NCBI GenBank assembly: GCA_001399795.1
Contig: LIHK01000014.1
Coordinates: forward strand, 24,292 to 67,642
Direction: 5' to 3'
Length of the DNA: 43,351 nt
Origin: Candidatus Bathyarchaeota archaeon BA2
Lineage (GTDB): Archaea; Thermoproteota; Bathyarchaeia; Bathyarchaeales; Bathyarchaeaceae
Shown here one piece after another: positions 26,295 to 35,212 of the stretch (position 1 is its first letter; the number at the start of each line of letters is the position of its first letter). The notes beneath the pieces were generated by a model that saw only the letters and a list, made by a program, of their open reading frames with translations, ran no database searches and was not told the origin of the DNA. A program made the translations under genes and the position numbers.

Positions 26295-27728
26295 TTAGGT
26301 AACTATTTCGTGGAGTTGTTTCTCTTTTAGTGCCCTCCGGATTTCTAGGGCTATTCTGTCGCCCATGCTCATCCTTCCTCTATATTTTGCGTTTGCGTAC
26401 TGGGAGCCTATTCCCATGTGCACGTTGGTTCCGCCACCATGCCTCAAAGCAACATCCTGCGTAACCGGAATGTGCATGTAGGCTTCTTTCCCTTCTGGAA
26501 CATCGTACAAACCATAATCAACCGCGGTTTTCGGTTCAGCGCCACCAGTGAAATCCACCTTAACCTTTGGTTTCAGTTCATACTTCGAAACCTTGTCCCA
26601 TGTGATAAGAGTTTGGAGACACCAAGCGCCTATGATTCCTGGCTGTTCGTGCTTCCGTGTTGCTAACAAAAATCTGTCAGCGTACCTATGCACATCCTTA
26701 AGTAAAGATTCTCTCAGACTCATGAGCACGTGGGCAGTAACTTCGAAGGATGGAACTCTCTTGATTTTTTCTTGAACATCTATTGGCATCCTCTTCAAGC
26801 CGTCTAATATGGTTTCTCTTCTTTCGTCTATGGATAGAAACTGGTTTGCCAAGCAAATTCTCGCGTCTTTTACGCTAACATTGTATAGTTTGGCGTACCA
26901 TTCCTCTGCGTCTCCCCATTCTTCCTTTGCGTCTAGGGGTGAGAAGAAGAAGTTGAAGTTTGCATGGGGTCCTAAAACGATTTGTTCAGCCCTCGCATTT
27001 TCCAACGACTCCCTATCTAGGGTTCCCGCTTCCATTTCCCTTTCCACTTTTTCTTCCAGATCCTTGGAATCTGCCGCAAAAATGAACTCTCTTTCAAATT
27101 CTCTGTGGGCATGCTCAGCCTTCAAAAGGATAGGCTCATCGATATACTCTTTAAACTTTATACCCCTCTTGTGGACCTCAAATTTGTAGGAGCTTGGACA
27201 TGGAATGCCAGCCTGTTCAGCAAACCAATAATAGTCCTTTTCAATCTCCCCTCTGTTTTCAATCTTTAACAGTTTTCTTGAACCAACAATTGGAACCGCA
27301 AATTCCTTCTCAATGACGCTGCAGTTTTCGTCTCCACCAACATAAACGGCGAAGGCTCTGTTTGGAATTTGTAAACATTCTAAATCTACTAGAGTGTCAA
27401 TATACTTAACGATGTCAGAGTACTTGTCTAAGATCACGATGATGCTTCTCCATCCGCCCTCCTTTTTTATGTCCTTCGGGTCGTTTACAATCTTCAAATC
27501 CCTTTTAACCAGTTTAGGCAGGTCTTCCACTTCTTCGTCAGGCTTGCCAACCATGGGATTTTGCAAGTAGATTCTTGCTCTAGGAGATGTAGCGTAGATT
27601 ATGCTTCTTATGCCGTAGTCCCTTTGACCTTGCCAAGCGTCTAGGGCGGAATGGGAGCCCAAGTTGAGGCCTATTGGTTCATGATAGGTTTTTACGATTT
27701 CTTGCATCTCTTCCCTTTCTATAACCAT
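26295..27728 (-). CDS. purP: PurP-family ATP-grasp enzyme (formate-dependent FAICAR synthetase-like)
   Basis: 477 residues. N-terminal LNLGSHSALDAWQGQRDYGI and C-terminal RIALEIRRAL, with GRMSMGDRIA and HVLMSLRESLL, match the DUF1246/DUF1297 PurP family, which makes FAICAR from AICAR, formate and ATP in archaea. It is about 110 residues longer than the well-known M. jannaschii enzyme (about 360), the excess lying in the middle, so it belongs to a longer subfamily whose activity is less certain. GGAGGG six bases before the ATG is a strong ribosome-binding site. Together with the stand-alone IMP cyclohydrolase it would finish IMP synthesis. Confidence 0.78.
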   Translation of the reverse strand: MVIEREEMQEIVKTYHEPIGLNLGSHSALDAWQGQRDYGIRSIIYATSPRARIYLQNPMVGKPDEEVEDLPKLVKRDLKIVNDPKDIKKEGGWRSIIVILDKYSDIVKYIDTLVDLECLQIPNRAFAVYVGGDENCSVIEKEFAVPIVGSRKLLKIENRGEIEKDYYWFAEQAGIPCPSSYKFEVHKRGIKFKEYIDEPILLKAEHAHREFEREFIFAADSKDLEEKVEREMEAGTLDRESLENARAEQIVLGPHANFNFFFSPLDAKEEWGDAEEWYAKLYNVSVKDARICLANQFLSIDERRETILDGLKRMPIDVQEKIKRVPSFEVTAHVLMSLRESLLKDVHRYADRFLLATRKHEQPGIIGAWCLQTLITWDKVSKYELKPKVKVDFTGGAEPKTAVDYGLYDVPEGKEAYMHIPVTQDVALRHGGGTNVHMGIGSQYANAKYRGRMSMGDRIALEIRRALKEKQLHEIVT

Positions 27729-27755
27729 AAATATCCCTCCACCACAAAAGAACTG

Positions 27756-28111
27756 TTGGAAATATTAATCTTTTTAGAACTCCATATCGGACATCGCGAA
27801 GAACTCCGGGGCGAATTTCCGAACAGTTTTAAGGTTGCTGCCAAAGGCTGGAAGAGTTGGGAGTAGTTAAGAGGACTAGGAGCGTCGGAAAAGCGTTAAT
27901 GTACCAAATCGACATGAACAATCCAATGGCCAAAGCAGCCAACGAGTTGGCGTGGCAAATAGCCAAACATGACGCAGAAAAAGCTGCAAAAGAAGAGTTG
28001 GCCAAATCAAAAAAGAGCCAAAATAGAAGTTACAGTTTAAAACAGCAACCAGTAAACGGCGAAGAGACGGGGGGCTCTTCCTTTTCTCTGTTACTCGAGC
28101 ACCAGATTTAA
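27756..28111 (+). pseudogene. Winged-helix transcriptional regulator, frameshifted
   Basis: One frame gives LLEILIFLELHIGHREELRG and EFPNSFKVAAK, a winged-helix N-terminus, then runs into a stop. Another frame carries RLEELGVVKRTRSVGKALMY followed by QIDMNNPMAKAANELAWQIA, the usual wing and C-terminal helix of archaeal ArsR/wHTH regulators. Adding one A to CCAAAGG at 27843-27845 joins them exactly (AAKRLEELGVV). Start would be TTG 27756; no good ribosome-binding site. It sits divergent from the purP-like gene and could regulate it. Confidence 0.65.
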
Positions 28112-28126
28112 GATGCTCAATTTTTG

Positions 28127-28969
28127 TCAAAATCTTCTTCCAGTCAACCTTTCATAGGCCTCGATATATTTTTTTGAAGTTTCTAGAATGACGTGGTCTG
28201 GCAGGCTTGGAGCCGGGGGTTGTTTGTTCCAATCAAGAGAGTTTAGATGGTCTCTTACATACTGCTTGTCAAAGCTGAACTGATCTCGTCCAACCTCGTA
28301 TTTTTCTGAGGACCAAAACCTAGACGAGTCTGGGGTGAACAATTCGTCGATGAGGATTAGCTCTCCATCATAAAAGCCGAATTCAAGTTTGGTGTCGGCA
28401 ACCAGTATGCCGTTGGCTTCAGCTTTTTCAGAAGTCTTTTCATAAATTTTTAGGCATGCTTCCTCGATTTCTTCTGCGACGTCTCTCCCAATTTTTTTGG
28501 CAACATCGTCTTTTCTCATTTCGATGTCGTGGCCTACCTCAGCCTTGGTGGTTGGCGTCAAAATTGGTTCTGGCAGCCTCTCAGCCATTTTTAAACCAGG
28601 AGGCAGTTTTATTCCGCAGATTGGTTTCCCTTTTTTGTATCTTTCCCAAGCTGAGCCGTAAAGATAGCCTCTTACGACGAACTCTATTTTTATTGGGTCT
28701 GTTTTCTTGACCAAAACAGTCCTCGTATCGACAACGTCCAAAATGTGATTTGGAATTATGTTTTTTGTTTGGTCAAACCAGTAGACGGAAAGCCTGTTTA
28801 GCGCCTCTCCCTTGTGAGGCACGCCGTTGGGCAAAACAACGTCGAAGGCTGAAATTCTGTCGGTGGAAACAATCAACAGCTTCTTATCAAGATCATATAC
28901 GTCCCTAACTTTTCCCCTCTTGAAAACAGGTAAAGGCAAATTTGTTTCGAGAATGACATCGTAAGCCAT
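28127..28969 (-). CDS. purC: Phosphoribosylaminoimidazole-succinocarboxamide synthase (SAICAR synthetase)
   Basis: 280 residues. Ligates aspartate to CAIR with ATP. Seen: KRGKVRDVYDLDKKLLIVSTDRISAFDVV split over residues 17-45, EFVVRGYLYGSAWERYKKG, DTKLEFGF and DELFTPDSSRFW. Four bases separate it from the purE stop, with AAAGGTT as ribosome-binding site, so purE-purC form an operon. Length is between the short bacterial and longer eukaryotic-like forms. Confidence 0.95.
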   Translation of the reverse strand: MAYDVILETNLPLPVFKRGKVRDVYDLDKKLLIVSTDRISAFDVVLPNGVPHKGEALNRLSVYWFDQTKNIIPNHILDVVDTRTVLVKKTDPIKIEFVVRGYLYGSAWERYKKGKPICGIKLPPGLKMAERLPEPILTPTTKAEVGHDIEMRKDDVAKKIGRDVAEEIEEACLKIYEKTSEKAEANGILVADTKLEFGFYDGELILIDELFTPDSSRFWSSEKYEVGRDQFSFDKQYVRDHLNSLDWNKQPPAPSLPDHVILETSKKYIEAYERLTGRRF

Positions 28970-28973
28970 TACT

Positions 28974-29486
28974 TTAACCTTTCACCTTTAATTTTTGAGA
29001 TTTTCTTATCTCCTCAGCACTCGCATAAACCCTTTCTTCCATTTTCCGTTTGTATCGACCAATTTTTTCATACAAAGAATGGTTAGATAGTGCAAGGATT
29101 TTCACAGCCGCAAAAGCAGCATTTTCAGGTTCAGGAATGTAGGCAACTGCTATACCCTTCGGCGTGGCTATAGAGGAAAAGATTTTGGCTTCCCCGTATT
29201 TTTCAGAATCTGGAGGACAGGCTATAACCGGATATTTTGTGTAACCAGCCACAACGCCGGAAAGGGCGTCGGATAGCCCGGCAACCGTGATTAATACAAT
29301 GTTGTCGCCGCTTTTTTCGTATTCTTGTAGGTCGTCTAGCAGTTTTTTGGGAGTTTTATGCGCCGAAACAACGTTGTAGTTGCACGTAACCGGGAAACCT
29401 TCTTCTTTGAGAAAGTTGCCAATGCGGGAGGCGAACTCGTAGTCTCTTTTGGAACCCATTAGCACGATAACTTTCTCTTTTGGCAT
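28974..29486 (-). CDS. purE: N5-CAIR mutase / AIR carboxylase (PurE)
   Basis: 170 residues. Contains LMGSKRDYEFA, VVSAHKTPKKL, VAGLSDALSGVVAGYTKYPVI and the C-terminal helix. The bacterial class I signature SDxxxM and AGxxAHLPGM is altered (AGLSDALSGVVAG), which points to the class II (direct AIR carboxylase) type; the distinction needs alignment. Leads the purEC operon. A partner PurK is not seen in the window, in line with class II. Confidence 0.9.
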   Translation of the reverse strand: MPKEKVIVLMGSKRDYEFASRIGNFLKEEGFPVTCNYNVVSAHKTPKKLLDDLQEYEKSGDNIVLITVAGLSDALSGVVAGYTKYPVIACPPDSEKYGEAKIFSSIATPKGIAVAYIPEPENAAFAAVKILALSNHSLYEKIGRYKRKMEERVYASAEEIRKSQKLKVKG

Positions 29487-29657
29487 AATTGTATAGTGAT
29501 TGGAGAGGAATTTAAGTCTTGATTTAAGACGCCAAATCCTGCGGATGTTAGGATGGCTTAGAAGGTTTTAGGTTTAGACTTGGCTTCAAGCGTGCGTGCA
29601 CATACTACCGCTAGGCCTTAACAGGATACAAATATGCATATGGTTGTTCTGGGTTCT

Positions 29658-30080
29658 TCATATCCTTAACTCGTTAAGTGTTTCTGCTTTTATTTCCTTC
29701 AGTTGCTTGAAATGCGGGTCCTCAGTGACCACAATCTGGGCTTTGTTAAGAACTCCAGTGGCCGCTATTATGCAGTCTCCCCATGGAATCTTTTCTTCGT
29801 ACCTACGCCTAAAAATGCCGGCTTGCCTTGCAATTTCAGCGGTCATATCTATTATGCTTAAACCTGACTTTACCAGTTCATTAAAATAGTTTTCAGCTAC
29901 ATCTCTGCCTGCTTTTTTATGGGTTAAGGCATAGAACTCGCCTAGCACGATTGATGGTAATATGCCTCTGTTTCCAAGCTTTCTACATCTATAAAGAACT
30001 TTTCTCGTTTTAGATAAAGTGTTCTCCTCTTTTGAGAAGTAATGCAGCACGAAAAAGGTTGTGTCAAGAGTTATTATCAT
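29658..30080 (-). CDS. vapC: PIN-domain ribonuclease toxin (VapC)
   Basis: 140 residues. PIN acidic residues seen: D6 in ITLDTTFF, E in LGEFYAL, D in WGDCIIAATG and D in VTEDPHFKQL, the usual four. VapC toxins cut tRNA or rRNA. It follows the AbrB-type antitoxin gene by 10 bp with AAGGAAAAAG before its ATG. Intact by sequence. Confidence 0.88.
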   Translation of the reverse strand: MIITLDTTFFVLHYFSKEENTLSKTRKVLYRCRKLGNRGILPSIVLGEFYALTHKKAGRDVAENYFNELVKSGLSIIDMTAEIARQAGIFRRRYEEKIPWGDCIIAATGVLNKAQIVVTEDPHFKQLKEIKAETLNELRI

Positions 30081-30090
30081 TCTTTTTCCT

Positions 30091-30324
30091 TCAGCGGAAA
30101 CCCTCTTCCCTAGCTTTCATAAGATAGGCAAGTAACTCCTTGGGATTTCCATACTTTGATAGCGCCCCCGCTGAATCCGCGATATCAGGGACTGGTCTTA
30201 TGATTAGCCCCTCTTCTGTCTCTTCAAATGCCACGACAACGCCTTCCTTCAGATTGTATTTCTTCCTATACTCAACTGGTATGGTCATCTGACCCTTCCT
30301 CGTGACCTTTGAGTAAGACATCAT
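30091..30324 (-). CDS. vapB: AbrB/SpoVT-type antitoxin (VapB)
   Basis: 77 residues. SYSKVTRKGQMTIPVEYRKKY and GVVVAFEETEEGLIIRP form a swapped-hairpin AbrB DNA-binding domain; the C-terminal LSKYGNPKELLAYLMKARE would bind the toxin. AGGTG lies 8 bases before the ATG at 30324. Pairs with the downstream VapC and probably represses its own promoter. Confidence 0.88.
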   Translation of the reverse strand: MMSYSKVTRKGQMTIPVEYRKKYNLKEGVVVAFEETEEGLIIRPVPDIADSAGALSKYGNPKELLAYLMKAREEGFR

Positions 30325-30440
30325 TGGACACCTTACAAGAAAAATGCCTTACATAAATATAAGCATTACCAAAACTTTGTAATTCATAATCAATCGGAAT
30401 AACAGCAGGCTTCAGCTTTAATTCTAATGATTTGTCTTGA

Positions 30441-31259
30441 TTAAGTTTGGCTGATTCCCCAGGCTTCTCGAATTTTCTCACATTTTTTGGTTGCTGCCTC
30501 AACTGCCCTCATTAGCGCTGGTCTGATTTGGCTGCCTTCAAGTTCGTATATAGCTTCGATGGTGGTTCCGCCAGGCGTCGTCACCATGTCTCTTATTTTA
30601 GCCGCGTGCTCTCCTGTTTCTAAGATGAGTTTCCCTGTTCCAAGAACTGACTGGGCTGAACTGTAGAAGGATAGGTCTCTGGGTAAGCCAACTTTTAAAC
30701 CCGCGTACATGAGGGCTTCTATTATTATGGAGATATATCCTGGTGCGCTGCCGCTTAAGGCTGTAATGGCGTCCATGTGTCTCTCTTCAACTTCTTCACA
30801 GATTCCCATAACTTCTAGAATCTCCTTAACCTTCCCTTTGTCTTCTGCAGTTACGTCATTGTCGCAACAGTAGGCGGTAAAGGCTTCTTGCACCAAAACG
30901 GCAATGTTTGGCATGGTCCTGACGAATCTGGCTTTAGGAGCTATCTTCTTATAAAATCCCAGTGGAATCGTGGCGGCTGTAGAAATCACCAGTTTTCCTT
31001 CGATTTCTTTGCTTATTTCTTTCAGAACTTCTTCCACATCGTTTGGCCTAACGCATATAAAAATAATGTCAGATTCTTTCGTGGCTTTCTCGTTATCCCA
31101 GGTTATGGCTGCCCCTAACTTTTCTAGTTCCTTTATTTTTTCTATTTTTCGTCTTATTTCTGTGGCTGTAATCTTACCATCATATCCGCTTTTCAAAAGG
31201 CTTTTCACTATGGCTCCACCAATTACTCCCGCACCTATTACGGCGACACCGTCCTTCAT
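30441..31259 (-). CDS. proC: Pyrroline-5-carboxylate reductase
   Basis: 272 residues. Last step of proline synthesis, NAD(P)H-dependent. VIGAGVIGGAIVKSLL binds the cofactor at 8-23; VRPNDVEEVL, VRTMPNIAVLVQEAFTAYC, ALSGSAPGYISIIIEAL and VTTPGGTTIEAIYELE are family motifs. ATG behind GAGGAATGAACG. No other proline gene is nearby. Confidence 0.95.
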   Translation of the reverse strand: MKDGVAVIGAGVIGGAIVKSLLKSGYDGKITATEIRRKIEKIKELEKLGAAITWDNEKATKESDIIFICVRPNDVEEVLKEISKEIEGKLVISTAATIPLGFYKKIAPKARFVRTMPNIAVLVQEAFTAYCCDNDVTAEDKGKVKEILEVMGICEEVEERHMDAITALSGSAPGYISIIIEALMYAGLKVGLPRDLSFYSSAQSVLGTGKLILETGEHAAKIRDMVTTPGGTTIEAIYELEGSQIRPALMRAVEAATKKCEKIREAWGISQT

Positions 31260-31443
31260 CGTTCATTCCTCTATTGTTGTAACTACTACACTTGCCAGCT
31301 AACTCTTAATCTTTATTCTTTTCAGATCTATTTCATCTTTCTATTGACGCGTTCTTCTTGAGAAAGGGATGAATAAACTACGGAAGATCGCAACCAAGAA
31401 TCTTTGTGTCTAGTTTCAAAAATAGGTGGAAGGTGATTTTGGG

Positions 31444-31719
31444 TTATTTCCTGAGTTCACTAATTGTTATAGCATTCTTTGGGCAGACCTTAATGCATAC
31501 GCCGCATCCCCAGCAAAAGACGTCGTCTGCCACAATACCCCAGTCATTACAGATCTCACCTCTAACCCTATTCTTGGGATAGGTGATGAAGACCGCGGCT
31601 GGACAGTTTTTCAGGCATTCTCCGCATTCAAAGGGGCCAACACATTTTGTCTTATCTATTTGAACGGTCACCGTGCGCTCTGGAATATCAAGTTCTCTCA
31701 AGCGTTCCATGTCTACCAC
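31444..31719 (-). CDS. Dicluster ferredoxin-like 4Fe-4S protein
   Basis: 91 residues with two cysteine clusters: CVGPFECGECLKNCP and CWGCGVCIKVCP. The first has an insertion before the second cysteine (Cx5CxxCxxxCP), the second is a regular CxxCxxCxxxCP. It starts at GTG 31719 behind AAGGAG and overlaps the preceding iron-sulfur gene by 7 bp. It probably passes electrons to or from that protein. Physiological partner unknown. Confidence 0.85.
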   Translation of the reverse strand: MVDMERLRELDIPERTVTVQIDKTKCVGPFECGECLKNCPAAVFITYPKNRVRGEICNDWGIVADDVFCWGCGVCIKVCPKNAITISELRK

Positions 31720-32555
31720 AAGCTCCTTACCGCTGGGACTTCAGAGCGCGGCACCAGCTTTATCGCACCCTGCTCACAGACATTGCGGCATAGGCCGCAT
31801 CCGGCGCACTTTTTCATGTCAAATATCGCCTTCTCTAGATAGGGCGAGTAGGTTATGGCGCTGAACTGGCAACGTTGCACGCATTCGCCACATCCATTGC
31901 ACTTGTCGTAGTCGTGCATCGCCACGTACTCGGCCTTCCTGAGGAAAAAGTTGAACCAGTCACCCATGTATCTCCTAGCGCGCAGAGCACCGCATGTTGG
32001 GAACTCGCAGTTACAGAAAGCTAAGACGGCAGGGGAACTCCATTCTATCCAAAAGGTGTGCACGTACCCTTTCTTGTCGAACCCCTCCATCAATTCTACA
32101 GCTTCCTCTTTGGATATATAGTCGATTCCGCCCCTCGTATAGTCGGGCCACTCCTTACTGTATTCCAACCAGACTGGCCCCACCGGTATGCATGTCTTCT
32201 CCTCGAAACTTGCCCTAAGCATTCTCCGACACACACAGGCCACCTTGGCTATAGGTCCTGCCAGTTCGATGATTTTTCTCACGTCCTCCAGCGGGACAAC
32301 CTGCCCCCTATGGGGTATTAAAGTGCCAATTCCTTGCTTCAAGCCTTCAACGCTTTGGGAAAACTCGTCATCGTTCTTCAAGTTTAACATTTCCACGTTC
32401 ATGGGTGGGCTCATGCCCACAAAAGATTCTAGGTTTTGAAGGAACGCGTTTACAGCTTCAACCACAGCCTTGTCCTTCAAAAACTCCTTGGAGAAGTTCT
32501 TGACGTTTAGGTACCACTTCTTCCCGTCACCATGCTGTTTACACCAGTCACACAT
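31713..32555 (-). CDS. 4Fe-4S cluster protein with N-terminal CDWC region
   Basis: 280 residues from the ATG at 32555, chosen because AGGTGG lies six bases upstream; an in-frame ATG at 32648 has none. It opens MCDWCKQHGDGKKWYLN, a start shared by archaeal iron-sulfur proteins of unknown role. The middle has CVCRRML and CNCEFPTCG, extra cysteines that could bind another cluster. The C-terminus is a ferredoxin domain: CNGCGECVQRC and CAGCGLCRNVC. A soluble oxidoreductase subunit or electron-transfer protein is inferred; its ferredoxin partner follows directly. Confidence 0.75.
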   Translation of the reverse strand: MCDWCKQHGDGKKWYLNVKNFSKEFLKDKAVVEAVNAFLQNLESFVGMSPPMNVEMLNLKNDDEFSQSVEGLKQGIGTLIPHRGQVVPLEDVRKIIELAGPIAKVACVCRRMLRASFEEKTCIPVGPVWLEYSKEWPDYTRGGIDYISKEEAVELMEGFDKKGYVHTFWIEWSSPAVLAFCNCEFPTCGALRARRYMGDWFNFFLRKAEYVAMHDYDKCNGCGECVQRCQFSAITYSPYLEKAIFDMKKCAGCGLCRNVCEQGAIKLVPRSEVPAVRSLW

Positions 32556-32809
32556 GCTTATCCACCTTTTTCGTTTTTTTGCTTCAAAAATGCATTTAAG
32601 ATTTGTGGAGAAAATCTCTAAACCATCTTCGGAAGACGAGATCATCATTTGATTGGGTTAGGTTGAATAACACAGCGACGGAAGGAAGACTTTCACACTC
32701 CGTTTTCGCTATGTTCTTCGTTTCGAAATAAGGCTTAATTTTACTGGAAAAGCTTGTTCCATCATGGGAGATTGAGCCCTAGTTGAAATGCGCGCAGACC
32801 AGTTTGTAA

Positions 32810-35011
32810 TTGGCTCAAAGTTTGGAAGGTGCTACTGTGGGATATTTCGGGGAGGAAACTGAAGCTATCCGTGGCAAGGAATGGAACTGGAAAACCTTCA
32901 AATCTACTGAGGACTACCCGGTTTCCAAGAACCTCCTCGAATGGGTCATTGGACAAGAACGGGCGCTAAGTGAATGTTACCTTTGTCTGGAAGAGTGGGT
33001 TCATAAACTCAATTACCTCAAAAAGGAGGAGTGGTATGAGACGTGGAAAGACGCAAAAAAGGAGAAGCCCTTGACCACGAAAACTGCTCCTCCTGGACCC
33101 TACCTCCTTTTGCTTGGAGATCCTGGAACTGGCAAGTCCCTGATTGGGAGAGCACTTGCGGCTCACTTGACTGAGTTATATAAGAAACAAAACATTCAAC
33201 TTCAAGATGTGGTCTGCTGGCAAAATAACCTAATTCCCAGTGAACCAAAAATCTCCTGTCACTCTGCTGGCGAAGGAAAAAAGATTCTTTTAAAGGAGAA
33301 ATTGATAGAAGCAAAGAAGCTGTTCCTTCAGAGAGTTGGAATTAAATTTCTGATATACCTTCTCGTATGTGTAGCCTCAATTTTCATGTTTGCTGGATTC
33401 TATTACCTATGGCAAGAGAAGCTTCGCTGGGATGCAAACGCGTTAACAGCGTTCGGAGAACCCGTTCAAACAGCGTATGGAGGCAATTTTTGGAAATTCA
33501 TATTAGATTCCTTTGTATCCATCGGAAGCACAACTTTCCTTCCCGCTGGAATGCTGCTAATGTTTTTGATTCTCATAACGGTCCTTGGTCGCTTCGGAGT
33601 CTTAGGGGGCTCCAAAGGAATAGGCGGAGCAAGGGCAACGCAAGTTCCGAAGCTCATAGTTGACAACTCGAAGAGAGTAGCACCCTTCATAGATGCCACC
33701 GGTCACGGTTCTGCCCAGTTGTTTGGAAGCATCGCTTGGGACCCATTGCAGACAGGTGGTCTCGGAACACCGGAACATCAGAGAGTAACCGCTGGAGACG
33801 TCCATCGCGCACATCTTGGCATCCTTTACATAGATGAAATCAAGAACTTGAAGCCAGATGAAGCCATCACGTTGCTGACGGTTCTGGAAGACGGTCAATT
33901 GCCCATAACTTTGAGAAGCCGATGGAGCGATGCTGGCGGAACTGCTGCAATGGCTGTGGCAACAGAACCCGTACCATGCATGTGCTTTTTGGTCGGTGCT
34001 GGAAACTTCGACAGCATTGGACAAATGCACCCAGCACTTATGGACAGAATCTACGGCTACGGCAAAGTTGTCAGAATGAACAATGACATGCTGAATACTG
34101 TTGAAAACCGTCGCAAATACGTTCAGTTTATTGCCCAAGAGGTTTCGCGGTTCCATTTAATTCCATTCAGCAGAGAAGCATGCGAAGAAATAATTGACGA
34201 AGGACGTAGGCGAAGCGACAAGAAGGACTGTTTAACCACGAAGTTCCGACCCATGATATCCCTCATAAAAACCGCAGCTACATTGGCAATGAACGAAGGC
34301 TTGCAACTGGTTGAAAGAAGACACGTTAAAGAAGCCATAGAAAAACATTGCAAGACCATTCAGAAGCAAATATTGGAACACCAAATGAGCGAAAGAGGAA
34401 AACTTCTTGAGATTAGGCCAGAGGGAGCGAAGCTCGGACAAATCTACGGACTTGCCGTTGTCAGGGACCCCTACAGCGGAGAAATGACTGGCAATGTCTT
34501 AACCGTTAAGGGTTTCCTAGAAAAGCGCAACAAAAGGCACGGAAATCCCTTACAAGGATACTATAAAGTTACGGGCATAGCTAAAAAAGGGAAAGAGCAG
34601 TTCATCGCAGATAGCGTGGCGAAGGTGAGAAGCGTTATCCTACAGAGATATGGCGCCGACATTGCCCAAGACTATTTTACGCACATAGATTTCGCCCAAG
34701 CCTACGGAGTTGACGGACCAAGCGCAGGCGTCACCATGACTATTCTTCTTTGTTCATTGATTGAGGGGAAGCCCATTCGACAAGACGTTGCCGTAACAGG
34801 AGAAATCAACGTTGGCGTGGACGACATTATACAAGTAACGGCTGTTGGCGGAGTGCACGAAAAGATTAAAGCAGCTGAAATATGGGGATTCAAGAAAGTC
34901 ATCGTTCCAGCCAAGAATTATAAGCATTCAATAGACCCAAGGGACTACAACATAGAAGTTATCGCTGGCGAAACCTTAGATGATTACCTAAAAGAAACCT
35001 TTGCTAGTTGA
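32810..35011 (+). CDS. lonB: Archaeal membrane-bound ATP-dependent protease LonB
   Basis: 733 residues. AAA+ domain with Walker A GDPGTGKS at 103-110 and Walker B ILYIDEIKNL; two membrane helices between Walker A and B (about 184-206 and 245-266), the hallmark of LonB; sensor region GAGNF; S16 protease domain with VDGPSAGVTM (S638) and GGVHEKIKAA (K685). The Ser-Lys spacing is 47 instead of 43 because of a four-residue expansion (GVDDIIQVTAVGG) before the lysine. TTG start without a clear ribosome-binding site. Degrades unfolded and membrane proteins. Confidence 0.95.
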   Translation: MAQSLEGATVGYFGEETEAIRGKEWNWKTFKSTEDYPVSKNLLEWVIGQERALSECYLCLEEWVHKLNYLKKEEWYETWKDAKKEKPLTTKTAPPGPYLLLLGDPGTGKSLIGRALAAHLTELYKKQNIQLQDVVCWQNNLIPSEPKISCHSAGEGKKILLKEKLIEAKKLFLQRVGIKFLIYLLVCVASIFMFAGFYYLWQEKLRWDANALTAFGEPVQTAYGGNFWKFILDSFVSIGSTTFLPAGMLLMFLILITVLGRFGVLGGSKGIGGARATQVPKLIVDNSKRVAPFIDATGHGSAQLFGSIAWDPLQTGGLGTPEHQRVTAGDVHRAHLGILYIDEIKNLKPDEAITLLTVLEDGQLPITLRSRWSDAGGTAAMAVATEPVPCMCFLVGAGNFDSIGQMHPALMDRIYGYGKVVRMNNDMLNTVENRRKYVQFIAQEVSRFHLIPFSREACEEIIDEGRRRSDKKDCLTTKFRPMISLIKTAATLAMNEGLQLVERRHVKEAIEKHCKTIQKQILEHQMSERGKLLEIRPEGAKLGQIYGLAVVRDPYSGEMTGNVLTVKGFLEKRNKRHGNPLQGYYKVTGIAKKGKEQFIADSVAKVRSVILQRYGADIAQDYFTHIDFAQAYGVDGPSAGVTMTILLCSLIEGKPIRQDVAVTGEINVGVDDIIQVTAVGGVHEKIKAAEIWGFKKVIVPAKNYKHSIDPRDYNIEVIAGETLDDYLKETFAS

Positions 35012-35212
35012 GAAAACTCTTTAGCCGCAGTAATAGAGTCTCAGGAAGGGAGTTAAGGTTACGGCTTCGATTTCACGGATAAAGTGACACTGCGGACGTA
35101 AAATGATTTTAAGATTTTCTCTCTGGCCCTCCCTTCAGCCAAATAATATAACCTGCCATGATATGTTAGACTTTTATCAAGGTACTGTACAAACTATTGC
35201 TGAGGTGAGTCT

